Source: Pseudonocardia sp. CNS-139
GTDB lineage: Bacteria; Actinomycetota; Actinomycetes; Mycobacteriales; Pseudonocardiaceae
NCBI GenBank assembly: GCA_001942415.1
Contig: MKJX01000210.1
Span: forward strand, 1-39,260
Reading direction: 5' to 3'
DNA: 39,260 nucleotides
Shown: piece by piece, positions 17,900-27,218 of the stretch
How positions within the stretch are numbered: the first letter of the stretch is position 1
How the letters are laid out: every line of letters starts with the position of its first letter
The notes under the pieces: generated by a model
Databases searched by the model: none
What the model was told of the DNA's origin: nothing
Seen by the model: only the letters and a program-made list of their open reading frames with translations
Translations under genes and position numbers: made by a program

Positions 17900-18847
17900 T
17901 CAGCCTGAGGTGGAACCGGTGCCCGAGCTCGGCCCCGCGTGCTCGCCGGCGTGCCCGGACGGCCCCACCGCCGACTTCACGGCGTGCCCGCCGAACTGGT
18001 GGCGCAGCGCGGCGACGGCCTTGAGCGCGGGCGAGGACTCCTGCCGGGACGAGAAGCGCGCGAACAGCGCGGCCGAGATCACCGGGAGCGGCACGGCGTG
18101 CCGGATGGCCTCCTCGATGGTCCAGCGGCCCTCGCCGGAGTCCTCGACGTAGTCGTCGAGGGACGCGAGCTGCGGGTCCTGCTTCCAGCGCGTCGACCAG
18201 CAGGTCGAGCAGCCACGACCGCACGACGGTGCCGCGCGACCACGCCTCCAGCACACCCGGCACGTTCTCGATCAGCTCGGCCGCCGACAGCAGCTCGTAG
18301 CCCTCGGCGTAAGCTGCATCAGGCCGTACTCGATGCCGTTGTGGACCATCTTCGAGAAGTGGCCTGCGCCGACCGGGCCCGCGTGGACGAAACCCTCCTC
18401 GCGCGGCCCCTCCGGGCGCAGCGCGTCGAAGATCGGCATCGCGCGCTCGACGTCCGCCGCCGTGCCGCCGGCCATCAGGCCGTAGCCGTTGGCCTTGCCC
18501 CAGATCCCGCCGGACACGCCGACGTCGAGGTAGCCGATCCCCTTCCCGGCGAGCAGCTCGGCGTTGGGGCCGTCGTCGGTGTAGCGCGAGTTGCCGCCGT
18601 CGATCACCAGATCGCCCGGTTCGAGGATCTCGGACAGCTCCCGCACGGTGCCGCGGGTCGGCTCACCGGACGGAACCATCACCCAGACCACCCGCGGCGT
18701 GCCGAGGGCCTTCGCCAGCGCGGGGAGCGACTCGACGTCGGTGACCTCCGGACGGGGGTCGTACCCGACCACCTCGTGACCGGCCGCGCGCAGCCGGTCG
18801 CGCATGTTGCCCCCCATGCGGCCGAGGCCGATGAGTCCGAGTTGCAC
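17900..18847 (-). CDS. gnd: 6-phosphogluconate dehydrogenase, decarboxylating (two frame breaks)
   Basis: Oxidises 6-phosphogluconate to ribulose 5-phosphate with production of NAD(P)H in the pentose phosphate pathway. About 315 residues, the short GndA-like type. Seen: Rossmann start MQLGLIGLGRMGGNM, VDGGNSRYTDD, GVSGGIWGKANGYGLMAGG, GHFSKMVHNGIEYGLMQ with the catalytic Lys, and EDSGEGRWTIEEAI. Break 1 near 18315 lacks one G (CAGGCTTAC). Break 2 near 18183 carries one extra base (GAAGCAGG for GAGCAGG). GTG 18847 follows AGGAG. Confidence 0.93.
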
Positions 18848-18899
18848 GGTGCACTCCTGATCTCGTGTCGGTGGAAGGAGGCCGCGCGTCCGGCGGGCG

Positions 18900-20062
18900 T
18901 CAGCCGGGCAGGCGGACGGGCATCAGCAGGTGCAGGTACCCGGGCACCGGCTCGGCGGCGGTCTCCTCGCCGTCATTCTCCCCCGCGGACTGCGCGGGCA
19001 CCGGACGCACCAGCGCGGGCCGGTTCGGCGTGGTGAACGTGAGCTGGGCGCGGTCGGTGTGCAGCGCACCCAGCGCGTCGAGGAGGTACCCCGGGTTGAA
19101 CGCGATGGTCAGCGACTCGCCGACCAGCTCGCACGGCAGCTCCTCCTCGGCGCTGCCGACGTCGTCGCCACCCGCGGCGAGCCGCAGCCCGTCGCTGCCG
19201 AACTCCAGCCGGACCTGCGCGACCCGGTCGGTGACCAGCGCGACGCGCTTGATCGCCTCGACCAGCGGGGCCACCTCGACGATCACCGCGCTCGTGTGGT
19301 CGGCCGGGATCAGCTGGCGGAAGCGCGGGAACTCCGCGTCGAGCAGCCGGGTGGTCGCGCGGCGGCCGCCGCCCGTGATGCCGAGCATCCCGTCGCCGGC
19401 CGACAGCGCGATCTCGACGGTGCCCGCGCCGCCCAGCGTCTTCGCGACCTCGGCGAGCGTGCGCGCCGGGATCAGCACCGCGCTGGACTGGTCGCCGTCC
19501 TCGGGCGTCCAGTCGAGCTCGCGGACCGCGAGCCGGAACCGGTCGGTTGCCGCGAGCGTGAGCCGCGGGCCCTCGATCTCCAGCCGGATGCCGGTGAGCA
19601 TCGGCAGCGTGTCGTCGCGGCCGGCCGCGACGGCGACCTGGCCGACCGCCTCGGCGAGTTCGCCCGCCGCGACGGACCCGGCGAGCTGCGGCATGGCCGG
19701 CAGCTGCGGGTAGTCCTCGACCGGCATCGTCGGGAGGCTGAACCGGCTGCTGCCGCAGTTGATCGTGGCACGGGCGCCGTCGACGACGAGGTCGACCGGC
19801 TTGGACGGCAGCGCCCGGGTGATGTCCGCGAGCAGCCGGCCGGACACGAGCACCCGGCCCGGGTCGCCGATCGTCGCGTCGAGCTCGACCCGCGCCGAGG
19901 TCTCGTAGTCGAAGCCGGACACGGTCAGCCGGTCGCCGTCGGACCCGGACGCGCCTCGACGAGCACACCGCCGAGCACCGGCACGGGCGGCCGTGCCGGG
20001 AGGCTGCGCGCCACCCACGCGGCGGCGTCGGCCAGGACGTCGCGTTCGACCCGGAACTTCAT
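18900..20062 (-). CDS. dnaN: DNA polymerase III beta subunit, sliding clamp (one frame break)
   Basis: About 387 residues after repair, the normal length for three clamp domains. Seen: MKFRVERDVLADAAAWVARSL, PVLGGVLVEA, SGRLLADITRALP, RFSLPTMPVEDYPQLP, LPMLTGIRLEIEG, ATDRFRLAVRELDW, FNPGYLLDALGAL and the clamp-end YLHLLMPVRL. A missing G near 19952 (GAGGCGGCGTCC) restores ...VEAASGSDGDRL.... It is the first gene past oriC on this side and is read toward gnd-recF. ATG 20062 gives the canonical N-terminus. Confidence 0.95.
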
Positions 20063-20280
20063 GGCGGGGACCTCTCGCGCTGACGGTCTGTCGGGAACGG
20101 GCTTCGGACGGGGACCGGGCGTGGGCCCGGGGCGGCCCGGCGGATCCGGCACTCACGCACCGCCACGGGAACCGCCCGGGACGAGCCGGGCCGGACGCTC
20201 ACCGTAGAGCCTCCGGACGGCGGGTGTCATCCCGGCCTTGGGTGACCCGATCCGGCGGAGTCGGGCCGCTCGATCCACCC

Positions 20281-20330
20281 ACCTCTTTCTCTTCTTGTTC
20301 TTCCAAGAGAGGACTCCAACAGTAGAGATA
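20281..20330. other. AT-richer, pyrimidine-biased stretch: candidate DNA unwinding element
   Basis: About 58% A+T by count over 50 bases, far above its surroundings, beginning ACCTCTTTCTCTTCTTG. It directly flanks the DnaA-box cluster on the dnaN side, as expected for the opening site. Confidence 0.5.
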
Positions 20331-20344
20331 GGGCCTGTGCAAAG

Positions 20345-20544
20345 TGTGGATGGACGGCGTTTGCGCTGGTCGGACGGTGCGGCTCGATGTGGACGGGCCC
20401 GTGGGGGCGGCGGTGGGTGACCGGTTGTCCCCGTGGATGAACGCGCTGTGGGCCGACCTGTCCCCGAGCTGAACACCGGTTGTCCACCATCTGCCCGGCG
20501 TTCGTCCACCGGCGCCTCGACGGCCATCCACAGAGTTGTCCCCA
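20345..20544. promoter_or_regulatory. DnaA box cluster of oriC
   Basis: Forward: TTGTCCCCG 20425-20433, TTGTCCACC 20480-20488 (8/9), TCGTCCACC 20502-20510, CCATCCACA 20524-20532, TTGTCCCCA 20536-20544 (8/9). Reverse: TGTGGATGG 20345-20353 and TGTGGACGG 20388-20396. CTGTCCCCG at 20458-20466 is a weaker candidate. None is perfect, as is common in GC-rich actinobacterial origins. Confidence 0.75.
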
Positions 20545-20899
20545 GATGTGGGTGAAGAGTGGTCGGGCGTGGACGGAGCGCGACCGATTTCCCGCGCCGA
20601 ACGGTGCTCCCCCGCGGCCGTGAACCGCCCAGATGTCCCTCACAGCGCACATCCGGGGACGCTCCGTGATCATCGACGGCCTTCGGGTGCCGGACAGGTA
20701 CGGACATGCAGCGGTGGACGTGGCCGTCGAGGCGATGAACGGGGTGCCCCGGACGTGCGAGCGGACGAGCGGTCCGCCCGGCCGGAGCAACGCCCGTTCG
20801 CGGTACGGAAGCGGGGCGGCCGCGAGCCCCACCCGCCCGGCCGCTGTCCGTATCTATAGGGACACGGAGCGGCGAGGCGGAGAGTAAGGACGGCGACGC

Positions 20900-20919
20900 G
20901 CCGGCGGGGACCCGCCGGC
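20900..20919 (-). terminator. Terminator hairpin after dnaA
   Basis: GCCGGCGGG (20900-20908), a GA loop, then CCCGCCGGC (20911-20919): a perfect 9-bp stem 5 bases beyond the dnaA stop. A U-run is absent, which is usual for actinobacterial terminators. Confidence 0.65.
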
Positions 20920-20924
20920 AGCGG

Positions 20925-22566
20925 TCACTGGCGGGCGCGCTGCTTGATCCGCGCCGTCAGCTCCTGCACCTGTTCGAACGTCTTGCGGCGCTGGGCGATC
21001 TCGTTGCGGATCTTCTTGTCGGCGTGCATGACCGTGGTGTGGTCGCGGCCGCCGAACGTCTGCCCGATGCGGGGCAGCGAGAGGTCGGTCAGCTCCCGGC
21101 ACAGGTACATGGCGATCTGGCGGGACTGCGCGAGCGCCTTCGTCTTCCCCGGCCCGCACAGCTCGTCCATCGTCACGCCGAAGAACTCGGCCGTGACCGC
21201 CATGATCGTCGGCGCGGTGATCTCGGACGCGGCCGAGTCGGGGATGAGGTCGCGCAGCACGATCTCGGCCAGCTGCGTGTCGACCGGCTGCCGGTTCAGG
21301 GACGCGAACGCCGTGACGCGGATGAGCGCGCCCTCGAGCTCGCGGATGTTGCGCTCGATGCGCTCGGCGATGAACTCCAGCACGTCGCCGGGCACCGCCA
21401 GGCGGTCCTGCGCGCCTTCTTCCGCAGGATCGCGATGCGCGTCTCCAGCTCGGGCGGCTGGATGTCGGTGATGAGGCCCCACTCGAACCGCGTGCGCATC
21501 CGGTCCTCGAGGGTCTCCAGGCGCTTCGGCGGCCGGTCGGACGACACGACGATCTGCTTGTTGGCGTTGTGGAGCGTGTTGAAGGTGTGGAAGAACTCCT
21601 CCTGGGTGCCTTCCTTGCCCTCCAGGAACTGGATGTCGTCCACCAGCAGCACGTCGATGTCGCGGTAGCGGCGCTGGAACGCCACCTTGCGGTCGTCGCG
21701 CAGCGAGTTGATGAAGTCGTTCGTGAACTCCTCGGTGGACACGTACCGCACGCGCATACCCGGGAACAGGCGCTGGGTGTAGTGCCCGACGGCGTGCAGC
21801 AGGTGGGTCTTGCCCAGCCCGGAGTCGCCCCAGATGAACAGTGGGTTGTACGCGCGCGCCGGCGCCTCGGCGACTGCGACGGCCGCGGCGTGGCTGAACC
21901 GGTTGGACGCCCCGATGACGAACGTGTCGAACGTGTACTTCTCGTTCAGCCGGGTCTGCGAGCGCGGAGTGGCCTGGTCGCGGCCGGCGGGCCGGAGTAG
22001 GTGGGCCAGACCTCGGCGGGACGCGGCTCGGGGCCGCCGTTGCCGGTCGGCTCGGCGTCCACCGCGGGCAGCGGGCCGGTGCTGGGCAGCCGGGCGCCGT
22101 CGGTGCCGGGCGTCGGCGCGGGCTCACCCGCGGGCTGGTGCGCGCCGCCCGGTCCGGAGACCTGTGCGGAGACGGGGCGCTCCGCGCCCGGGCCGGCGTC
22201 GGACTCGGCGCCGACCCCGGCCGGGACGGGTGCCGCGGCGCGGGCCGGGACACCCGGTGGGTCGGGCACCTCGGTGCCGCCCGACGCCGCGGAGGCGTCG
22301 ACGACGACGGCGAGGTTGACGGTGACGCCGAGATGGCGGCCGAGCGCGTCGCTGATCGGCCGGCGGAGGATGCGCTCGATCGCGTCCTTCGCGAACTCGC
22401 TCGGCGCCGCGAGCAGCGCGGTGCCGTCGATCAGGCCGAGCGGGCGGGTCAGCCGGAGGAAGGCGCGCTGCTGCGGGGACAGCGTCTGGGCCCCCGAGCC
22501 GCCCCCCGACAGGTCGGCGATGACCCGGTTCCAGACTTGGCCCAGGTCTCCTGGCTGGTCGGCCAC
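20925..22566 (-). CDS. dnaA: Chromosomal replication initiator DnaA (two frame breaks)
   Basis: About 547 residues. Domain I: VWNRVIADLSGG...FLRLTRPLGLIDGTALLAAPSEFAKDAIERIL (1-90). A long Pro/Ala-rich domain II follows (~95-215). Domain III AAA+: RLNEKYTFDTFVIGASNRFSHAAAVAVAE, Walker A GDSGLGKTHLLHAVGHY, Walker B VLLVDDIQFLEGKEGTQEEFFHTFN, sensor parts in DRMRTRFEWGLITDIQPPELETRIAIL. Domain IV: signature GGRDHTTVMHADKKI for DnaA-box binding. Breaks near 21989 (domain II/III border) and 21413 (KKARQDRLAVPGDVLEF) each lack one base. GTG 22566 follows GGAGGGGAG. Confidence 0.96.
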
Positions 22567-22636
22567 CGGTCGTCACTCCCCTCCGGTCGTCGCCCCGGAC
22601 GATCACCGCACCCGGAGGGGTCGATCATCCCCAGAC

Positions 22637-22645
22637 TTGTCCACA
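22637..22645 (+). promoter_or_regulatory. Perfect DnaA box upstream of dnaA
   Basis: TTGTCCACA, an exact consensus match, about 70 bases before the dnaA start and between its promoter and gene. This suits autoregulation by DnaA. Confidence 0.7.
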
Positions 22646-22746
22646 CCTGTGCGCAAGACGGTACGCGGCCCCGCGGCGCCGAACGCGCTCGGGCCCGTGT
22701 GCCGGACTTGATGGAGCGATCCCCCCGGATCGAACTGTGGAGGGGG

Positions 22747-22775
22747 ACGCTAACAATGACCGCGGTTTGCCACAA
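22747..22775 (-). promoter_or_regulatory. Candidate dnaA promoter
   Basis: On the minus strand TTGTGG (22775-22770) and TAGCGT (22752-22747) are separated by 17 bases. The DnaA box at 22637 lies downstream of it, inside the 5' leader. Confidence 0.55.
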
Positions 22776-22825
22776 GGCGGCTGTGTCGCGCAATCGGGCA
22801 ACGGGATGATACCGATCGGGCTGGT

Positions 22826-22855
22826 TTGACCCTCCGTCGGACCGCTGCGTACCCT
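22826..22855 (+). promoter_or_regulatory. Candidate rpmH promoter
   Basis: TTGACC (22826-22831) and TACCCT (22850-22855) with an 18-base spacer, a good housekeeping-sigma match. It is back to back with the dnaA promoter in the 442-bp dnaA-rpmH gap. The leader to rpmH is about 145 bases. Confidence 0.65.
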
Positions 22856-23008
22856 GAAAACAACCGTGCCCGCGCGTGAGGGCGGTGTCGCCGTCCCCGT
22901 GGGGCGGCGCACAGCTTACGCGGGCGCCGAAGCACCACCCGTCCCGACCATGAACGATCATCGACTGCTCCTGCACACAACGGCGGAGCGTCGACAGGAG
23001 AGCCGACC

Positions 23009-23152
23009 GTGAGCAAGGGCAAGCGCACCTTCCAGCCCAACAACCGCCGCCGGGCCCGCACGCACGGCTTCCGGCTGCGCATGCGTACCCGCGCCGGGCG
23101 CGCCATCGTCTCCGCCCGGCGGGCCAAGGGCCGCCAGCGGCTCTCCGCCTGA
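23009..23152 (+). CDS. rpmH: 50S ribosomal protein L34
   Basis: A 47-residue very basic protein: VSKGKRTFQPNNRRRARTHGFRLRMRTRAGRAIVSARRAKGRQRLSA. The FQPNNRRRARTHGFRLRMRT core and the RRAKGRQRL tail are the L34 signature. GTG start with AGGAG 9 bases upstream. It is the first gene of the rpmH-rnpA-yidD-yidC-jag-rsmG-parA-parB run on the side of oriC opposite dnaN. No other gene here could encode it. Confidence 0.97.
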   Translation: MSKGKRTFQPNNRRRARTHGFRLRMRTRAGRAIVSARRAKGRQRLSA

Positions 23153-23165
23153 CCCGGTCGTCCCG

Positions 23166-23522
23166 GTGCTGCCGGCCCGGTCCCGGCTCACTCGCCGGGA
23201 CGAGTTCGCCTCCGTCATCCGACGGGGTCGGCGTGGTGGCCGGTCCCGGCTCGTCGTGCACGTGCACCGGGTCCCCGGCGGGTCCGGCCCCCGAGCCGGT
23301 CTCGTCGTCAGCAAGGCCGTGGGTGGCTCGGTCGTCCGGCACCGGGTTGCGCGCCGGCTCCGTCATCTCGTCGCGCCCCGGCTCGACGCCCTGCCGTCCG
23401 ACGCGCTGCTCGTCGTGAGGGCGCTGCCGCCAGCGGCCGACGCGTCGTCCGCCGAGCTCGCCGAGGACCTCGACGGCGGGCTGCGCAGCGCGTTGCGCAA
23501 GCTGAGCGGGAGCGTGCGATGA
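23166..23522 (+). CDS. rnpA: Ribonuclease P protein component
   Basis: A 118-residue basic protein that assists the RNase P RNA in trimming tRNA 5' ends. Seen: LPARSRLTRRDEFASVIRRGRRGG, AGLVVSKAVGGSVVRHRVARRLRHLV (the conserved RNR-like substrate motif region, here VVRHRVARRLRH) and LLVVRALPPAAD. It begins 13 bp after rpmH and its stop overlaps the yidD ATG in ATGA, so the two are coupled. Confidence 0.94.
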   Translation: MLPARSRLTRRDEFASVIRRGRRGGRSRLVVHVHRVPGGSGPRAGLVVSKAVGGSVVRHRVARRLRHLVAPRLDALPSDALLVVRALPPAADASSAELAEDLDGGLRSALRKLSGSVR

Positions 23523-23800
23523 GCACCGTCCGGACCTACGCCGTGCGGGCCATGGTCGGGCTGCTCCGCTTCTACCAGCACTGGATCTCCCCGGCGTTCC
23601 CGCCGACCTGCCGCTTCTACCCCACCTGCAGTGCTTACGCGATCGAGGCGCTGCAGGTGCACGGGCCGTTGAAGGGTTCCTGGCTCACCGTGCTGCGGCT
23701 GCTCCGCTGCGCGCCGTGGCACCCTGGCGGCATCGACCCGGTGCCACCGCGCCGCCCCCGCTCGGCCCGGAACCACCTCGAGGAGCAAGCTCCGTGCTGA
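23519..23800 (+). CDS. yidD: Membrane protein insertion efficiency factor YidD
   Basis: A 93-residue membrane-associated protein that aids YidC-dependent insertion. Seen: a lead amphipathic helix GLLRFYQHWISPAFPPTCRFYPTCSAYAIEAL with the three conserved Cys of the family, then CAPWHPGGIDPVP. It overlaps rnpA by 4 bp and yidC by 7 bp. Confidence 0.94.
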   Translation: MSTVRTYAVRAMVGLLRFYQHWISPAFPPTCRFYPTCSAYAIEALQVHGPLKGSWLTVLRLLRCAPWHPGGIDPVPPRRPRSARNHLEEQAPC

Positions 23801-24950
23801 ACTTCATCTACTACCCGGTCTCGTTCATCCTCTGGGTCTGGCACGAGGTCTTCGGGTTCCTCCTCGGCCCGGACAACGGCATCGCCTGGGCGCTGTCGGT
23901 GATGTTCCTGGTCTTCACGCTTCGGGCGCTGCTCTACAAGCCGTTCGTGAGCCAGGTGCGCTCCATGCGGAAGATGCAGGAGTTCCAGCCGGAGATCGCG
24001 AAGATCCGCAAGAAGTACGGCAACGACCGGCAGAAGCAGGCCGAGGAGATGCAGCGGCTCCAGAAGGAGCACGGCGTCAACCCGCTCGGCGGCTGCCTCC
24101 CGGTGCTCGTCCAGGTGCCGGTGTTCATCGGCCTCTTCCACGTGCTGCGCGAGTTCGGCCCGACCAACGGCGACGGCTCGCCGCGCACCGAGAACTACTT
24201 CTTCGGCCTGGAGGACGTGCAGTCCTTCAACCGGGCCGACCTCTTCGGCGCCAAGCTCGGCAGCTGGGTCACCCAGGGCGAGGCCGTGCTCAACGCCGCG
24301 GGCACGTCGATCGCCCAGATGCTGATCGTGATGATCCCGCTGATGATCGCGGCCGCGTCTTCACGCACATCACCGCGCGGCACTCGGTCGCCCGCCAGAC
24401 GGCGGCGCAGGCCGACAACCCGCAGACGGCGATCATGAACCGGCTGATGCTCTACGTGTTCCCGATCGGCGTGGTGGTCGGTGCCCCGTTCCTGCCGCTG
24501 GCCATCCTCCTCTACTGGGTCTCGAACAACCTCTGGACGCTCGGCCAGCAGTACGTGGTGTATCGGCGGATCGACGCCGAGGAGGCCGCGAAGAAGGAGG
24601 AGACCACCGCCAACCGGCAGGCCCTCGCCCCGCGGCCGGGCCAGAAGCCGGTGCGTCCGGAGACCCCGCCCCAGCAGCCGAACGCGAAGCGGCCCGGCGC
24701 CAAGCCGATCACCCGCAAGCCCGCGGACGCGCAGAACGGGAACAACGGGAACGCGAAGGACGAGCCGTCCTCGGCCACGGCTGCGAGCAACGGGTCCGGC
24801 GCCGCGGTGGAACCGTCGGCCGCCGAGCCGGAGAGCACGTCCGAGCCGGCCCCGAAGACGAACGATGTGTCGGGCGGTGCCCAGCGGAGCGCACGCAGCG
24901 GCGGCGGGACCTCCCGCCCGCCTGCGCGGCGCCCCCGCCGGCGCCGCTGA
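23794..24950 (+). CDS. yidC: Membrane protein insertase YidC/Oxa1 (one frame break)
   Basis: About 385 residues. Five-span Oxa1 core: FIYYPVSFILWVWHEVFGFLLG, AWALSVMFLVFTLRALLYKPFV with the core Arg, the coiled-coil KMQEFQPEIAKIRKKYGNDRQKQAEEMQRLQKEHGVNPLGGCLPVLVQVPVFIGLF, and later helices with MNRLMLYVFPIGVVVGAPFLPLAILLYWVSNNLWTLGQQYVVYR. A long Pro/Ala/Ser C-tail rich in basic residues follows. A missing G near 24358 (GCCGCGGTCTTC) joins AAAVFTHITARH. GTG 23794 follows GAGGAG. Confidence 0.95.
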
Positions 24951-25044
24951 CCCCACGAGCCATCCGCGGTCGCCGCTGCCGGCGGCCGCAGCGGCGCGTT
25001 CCGGGTGACCGGTGCGCATCGCACCTGTAGAGAGGAGACGCATC

Positions 25045-25542
25045 GTGCCGAAGACTGCGCAGGACGGGCCCACCTCCGCAGAGGACCAGCTGGTCCGCGA
25101 GGGCGACATCGCCGGCGACTACCTCGAGCGGCTGCTGGACGTGCTCGACTACGACGGCGACATCGACCTCGACGTCGAGGGCGGCCGCGCGGTGGTCAGC
25201 ATCGACGGCGGCGAGGACCTGGACAAGCTGGTCGGCGAGCGGGGCGCCGTGCTGGAGGCGCTGCAGGAGCTCACCCGGCTCGCGGTGCAGCAGGCGTCCG
25301 GCAACCGCAGCCGGCTCATGCTCGACATCGCCGGCTGGCGGGCGGCCCGCCGCGACGAGCTCACCAAGCTGGGCAGCCGCACCGCCAAGGAAGTGCTCGA
25401 CAGCGGCCAGTCGGTGCGGCTGCGGCCGATGACGCCGTTCGAGCGCAAGGTCGTGCACGACGCCGTCGCCCGTGTGAAGGGTGTTTCCAGCGAGAGCGAG
25501 GGCGAGGAGCCGCGGCGCCAGGTCGTCGTCTTCCGTGCCTGA
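25045..25542 (+). CDS. jag: Jag / KhpB-type RNA-binding protein (KH and R3H domains)
   Basis: A 165-residue cytoplasmic protein. KH domain at ~25-95: YLERLLDVLDYDGDIDLDVEGGRAVVSIDGGEDLDKLVGERGAVLEALQELTRLAVQQ. R3H domain at ~100-155: SRLMLDIAGWRAARRDELTKLGSRTAKEVLDSGQSVRLRPMTPFERKVVHDAVA with the R-x3-H pair. There is no N-terminal Jag-N domain, as usual in actinobacteria. GTG 25045 has AGAGAGGAGA just upstream and is preferred over the in-frame start at 25012. RNA binding is known for the family; the targets are not. Confidence 0.92.
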   Translation: MPKTAQDGPTSAEDQLVREGDIAGDYLERLLDVLDYDGDIDLDVEGGRAVVSIDGGEDLDKLVGERGAVLEALQELTRLAVQQASGNRSRLMLDIAGWRAARRDELTKLGSRTAKEVLDSGQSVRLRPMTPFERKVVHDAVARVKGVSSESEGEEPRRQVVVFRA

Positions 25543-26254
25543 CGCGGCAGCCGGTCCGCTCGACGGCGGGTTCGCCGCGGCACCGGACCCCGGCCCCGGC
25601 GCCGCGACCGTGTTCGGCGACCGGCTCCCGCTCGCGCGCCGGTTCGCCGACCACCTCGTCACGTCCGGGGTCGAGCGCGGGTTGATCGGCCCGCGCGAGG
25701 CGCCGCGCGTCTGGGAACGGCATGTCCTCAACTGCGCCGTCGTCGCCGAACTCGTGCCGGTCGGCGCCCGTCTGGTGGATGTGGGTTCGGGAGCGGGCCT
25801 TCCCGGGATACCGTTGGCGTTGGCCCGGCCGGATCTCGGCGTTGTCCTTGTGGAACCCCTCGCTCGTCGTGTCGACTGGCTCCGTGAAGTGATCGCCGAT
25901 CTCGGCGTGGCGGTCGAGGTGGAGCGTGGCCGGGCTGAGGAGAATGACGTGCGGCGGCGATGGGAGGGGGCCGACGTGGTGACCGCTCGTGCCGTCGCTC
26001 CGCTGGAGCGGCTCGCTCGTTGGTGCCTCCCGCTGCTGCGTCCGGGCGGGCTGATGCTCGCCGTCAAGGGCGTGAGCGCGGCCGAGGAGGTCGAGCGCGA
26101 CACCGCCGCCGTGCGGCGGGCCGGCGGCTCCCTGCCTCGCGTCGAGCGGTGCGGAGCCGGAATCATCGATCCCCCGAGCACGGTGGTCGTCGTCGAGCGC
26201 GAGCGCGGTACCGGTCGCTCCGACCGCTCGGGGCGTAGGAGAGGGCAGGCGTGA
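25535..26254 (+). CDS. rsmG: 16S rRNA (guanine-N7)-methyltransferase RsmG
   Basis: Methylates the conserved guanine of the 530 loop of 16S rRNA using S-adenosylmethionine. 239 residues. Seen: RRFADHLVTSGVERGLIGPREAPRVWERHVLNCAVV, SAM motif LVDVGSGAGLPGIPLALARPD near residue 85, VEPLARRVDWLREV, and VTARAVAPLERLARWCLPLLRPGGLMLAVKG. GTG 25535 overlaps jag by 8 bp; the stop overlaps the parA start (GTGA). Loss of RsmG gives low-level streptomycin resistance in other bacteria. Confidence 0.94.
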   Translation: MPDAAAGPLDGGFAAAPDPGPGAATVFGDRLPLARRFADHLVTSGVERGLIGPREAPRVWERHVLNCAVVAELVPVGARLVDVGSGAGLPGIPLALARPDLGVVLVEPLARRVDWLREVIADLGVAVEVERGRAEENDVRRRWEGADVVTARAVAPLERLARWCLPLLRPGGLMLAVKGVSAAEEVERDTAAVRRAGGSLPRVERCGAGIIDPPSTVVVVERERGTGRSDRSGRRRGQA

Positions 26255-27213
26255 CGTTCAAGGTGTCCCAACACGAGTCGTCCCCGAACGAACTGGCCCG
26301 CCGTGTTTCACGTGAAACACCGGAGTGGACGCCGATCGCGGAGGAAGCCGCGCGGGCTGCCCGCGTGCTCCACCCCGACCGCTACGGGATGCCGCGTCCG
26401 AGCCACCGCCGGGTGCTGACCGTCGCCAACCAGAAGGGCGGCGTCGGTAAGACCACGAGCACCGTGAACCTCGCCGCCGCGCTCGCGATGCACGGCGTGC
26501 GTGTGCTGGTGATCGACCTTGACCCGCAGGGGAACGCCAGCACCGCGCTCGGCGTCGAGCACCGGGTCGGCACGCCGTCGATCTACGAGGTGCTGCTCGC
26601 CGAGATGCGGCTGGCCGAGGCCGCCGCCGTCAGCACGGCGTCGCCGAACCTGCTCTGCGTGCCGGCGACGATCGACCTCGCTGGCGTGGAGATCGAGCTC
26701 GTCAGCATGGTGGCCCGGGAGAACCGGCTACGGCAGGCGCTGACCGACCGTGCGCTCGCCGAGCTGAACGTCGACTACGTGTTCGTCGACTGCCCGCCCT
26801 CGCTCGGCCTGCTGACGGTCAACGCGCTCGTCGCGGCCAACGAGGTGCTGATCCCGATCCAGTGCGAGTACTACGCGCTGGAAGGGCTCGGCCAGCTGCT
26901 CAGCAACATCGACCTCGTGCGCGCGCACCTCAACACCTCGCTGCACGTCTCGACGATCCTGCTCACCATGTACGACGGGCGCACCAAGCTCGCCGATCAG
27001 GTGACGACCGAAGTGCGTGGTCACTTCGGCAACACCGCTCTGCGGACCGTGATCCCACGGAGCGTGAAGGTGTCGGAGGCGCCGGGGTTCAGCCAGACGG
27101 TGCTCGCCTACGATCCGGGGTCCCGGGGGGCGATGAGCTACATCGACGCCGCGCGGGAGATCGCTGAGCGCGGCGCGGTGATGGACCTGCCGCCGCGTCG
27201 AGACGGACGGTAG
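26251..27213 (+). CDS. parA: Chromosome partitioning ATPase ParA (Soj)
   Basis: A 320-residue Walker-type ATPase that moves ParB-parS complexes. A ~50-residue N-terminal extension precedes VLTVANQKGGVGKTTSTVNLAAALAMHGVRVLVIDLDPQGNASTALG (deviant Walker A with signature Lys), then VFVDCPPSLGLLTVNAL and TMYDGRTKLADQV. The frame is intact. The GTG start overlaps rsmG. A perfect parS site lies in the extension and encodes part of RVSRET. parB follows after 5 bp. Confidence 0.96.
   Translation: MTFKVSQHESSPNELARRVSRETPEWTPIAEEAARAARVLHPDRYGMPRPSHRRVLTVANQKGGVGKTTSTVNLAAALAMHGVRVLVIDLDPQGNASTALGVEHRVGTPSIYEVLLAEMRLAEAAAVSTASPNLLCVPATIDLAGVEIELVSMVARENRLRQALTDRALAELNVDYVFVDCPPSLGLLTVNALVAANEVLIPIQCEYYALEGLGQLLSNIDLVRAHLNTSLHVSTILLTMYDGRTKLADQVTTEVRGHFGNTALRTVIPRSVKVSEAPGFSQTVLAYDPGSRGAMSYIDAAREIAERGAVMDLPPRRDGR
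26304..26319. promoter_or_regulatory. parS: parS site, perfect, inside parA
   Basis: TGTTTCACGTGAAACA, an exact 16-bp match to the bacterial parS consensus. It is part of the parA coding sequence, about 3.7 kb from dnaA. Confidence 0.95.
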
Positions 27214-27218
27214 GAGCG

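Larger units (their letters stand above)
20063..20924. other. oriC: Replication origin oriC (dnaA-dnaN intergenic region)
   Basis: An 862-bp gap between dnaN and dnaA, the standard actinobacterial oriC position. Eight DnaA boxes with one or two mismatches to TTGTCCACA lie between 20345 and 20544, in both orientations, beside an AT-richer stretch. The rest (20063-20280 and 20545-20899) is GC-rich with no supportable gene; the open frames crossing it have no recognisable product. Confidence 0.85.

Noticed and set aside
20153..20887. Open frames on both strands within the dnaA-dnaN gap
   Set aside because: They run through the DnaA-box cluster, have biased composition and match no family I know.
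23258..23269. GTGCACGTGCAC-like palindrome in rnpA
   Set aside because: Coding sequence for VHVHR with only the CACGTG centre in common with parS.
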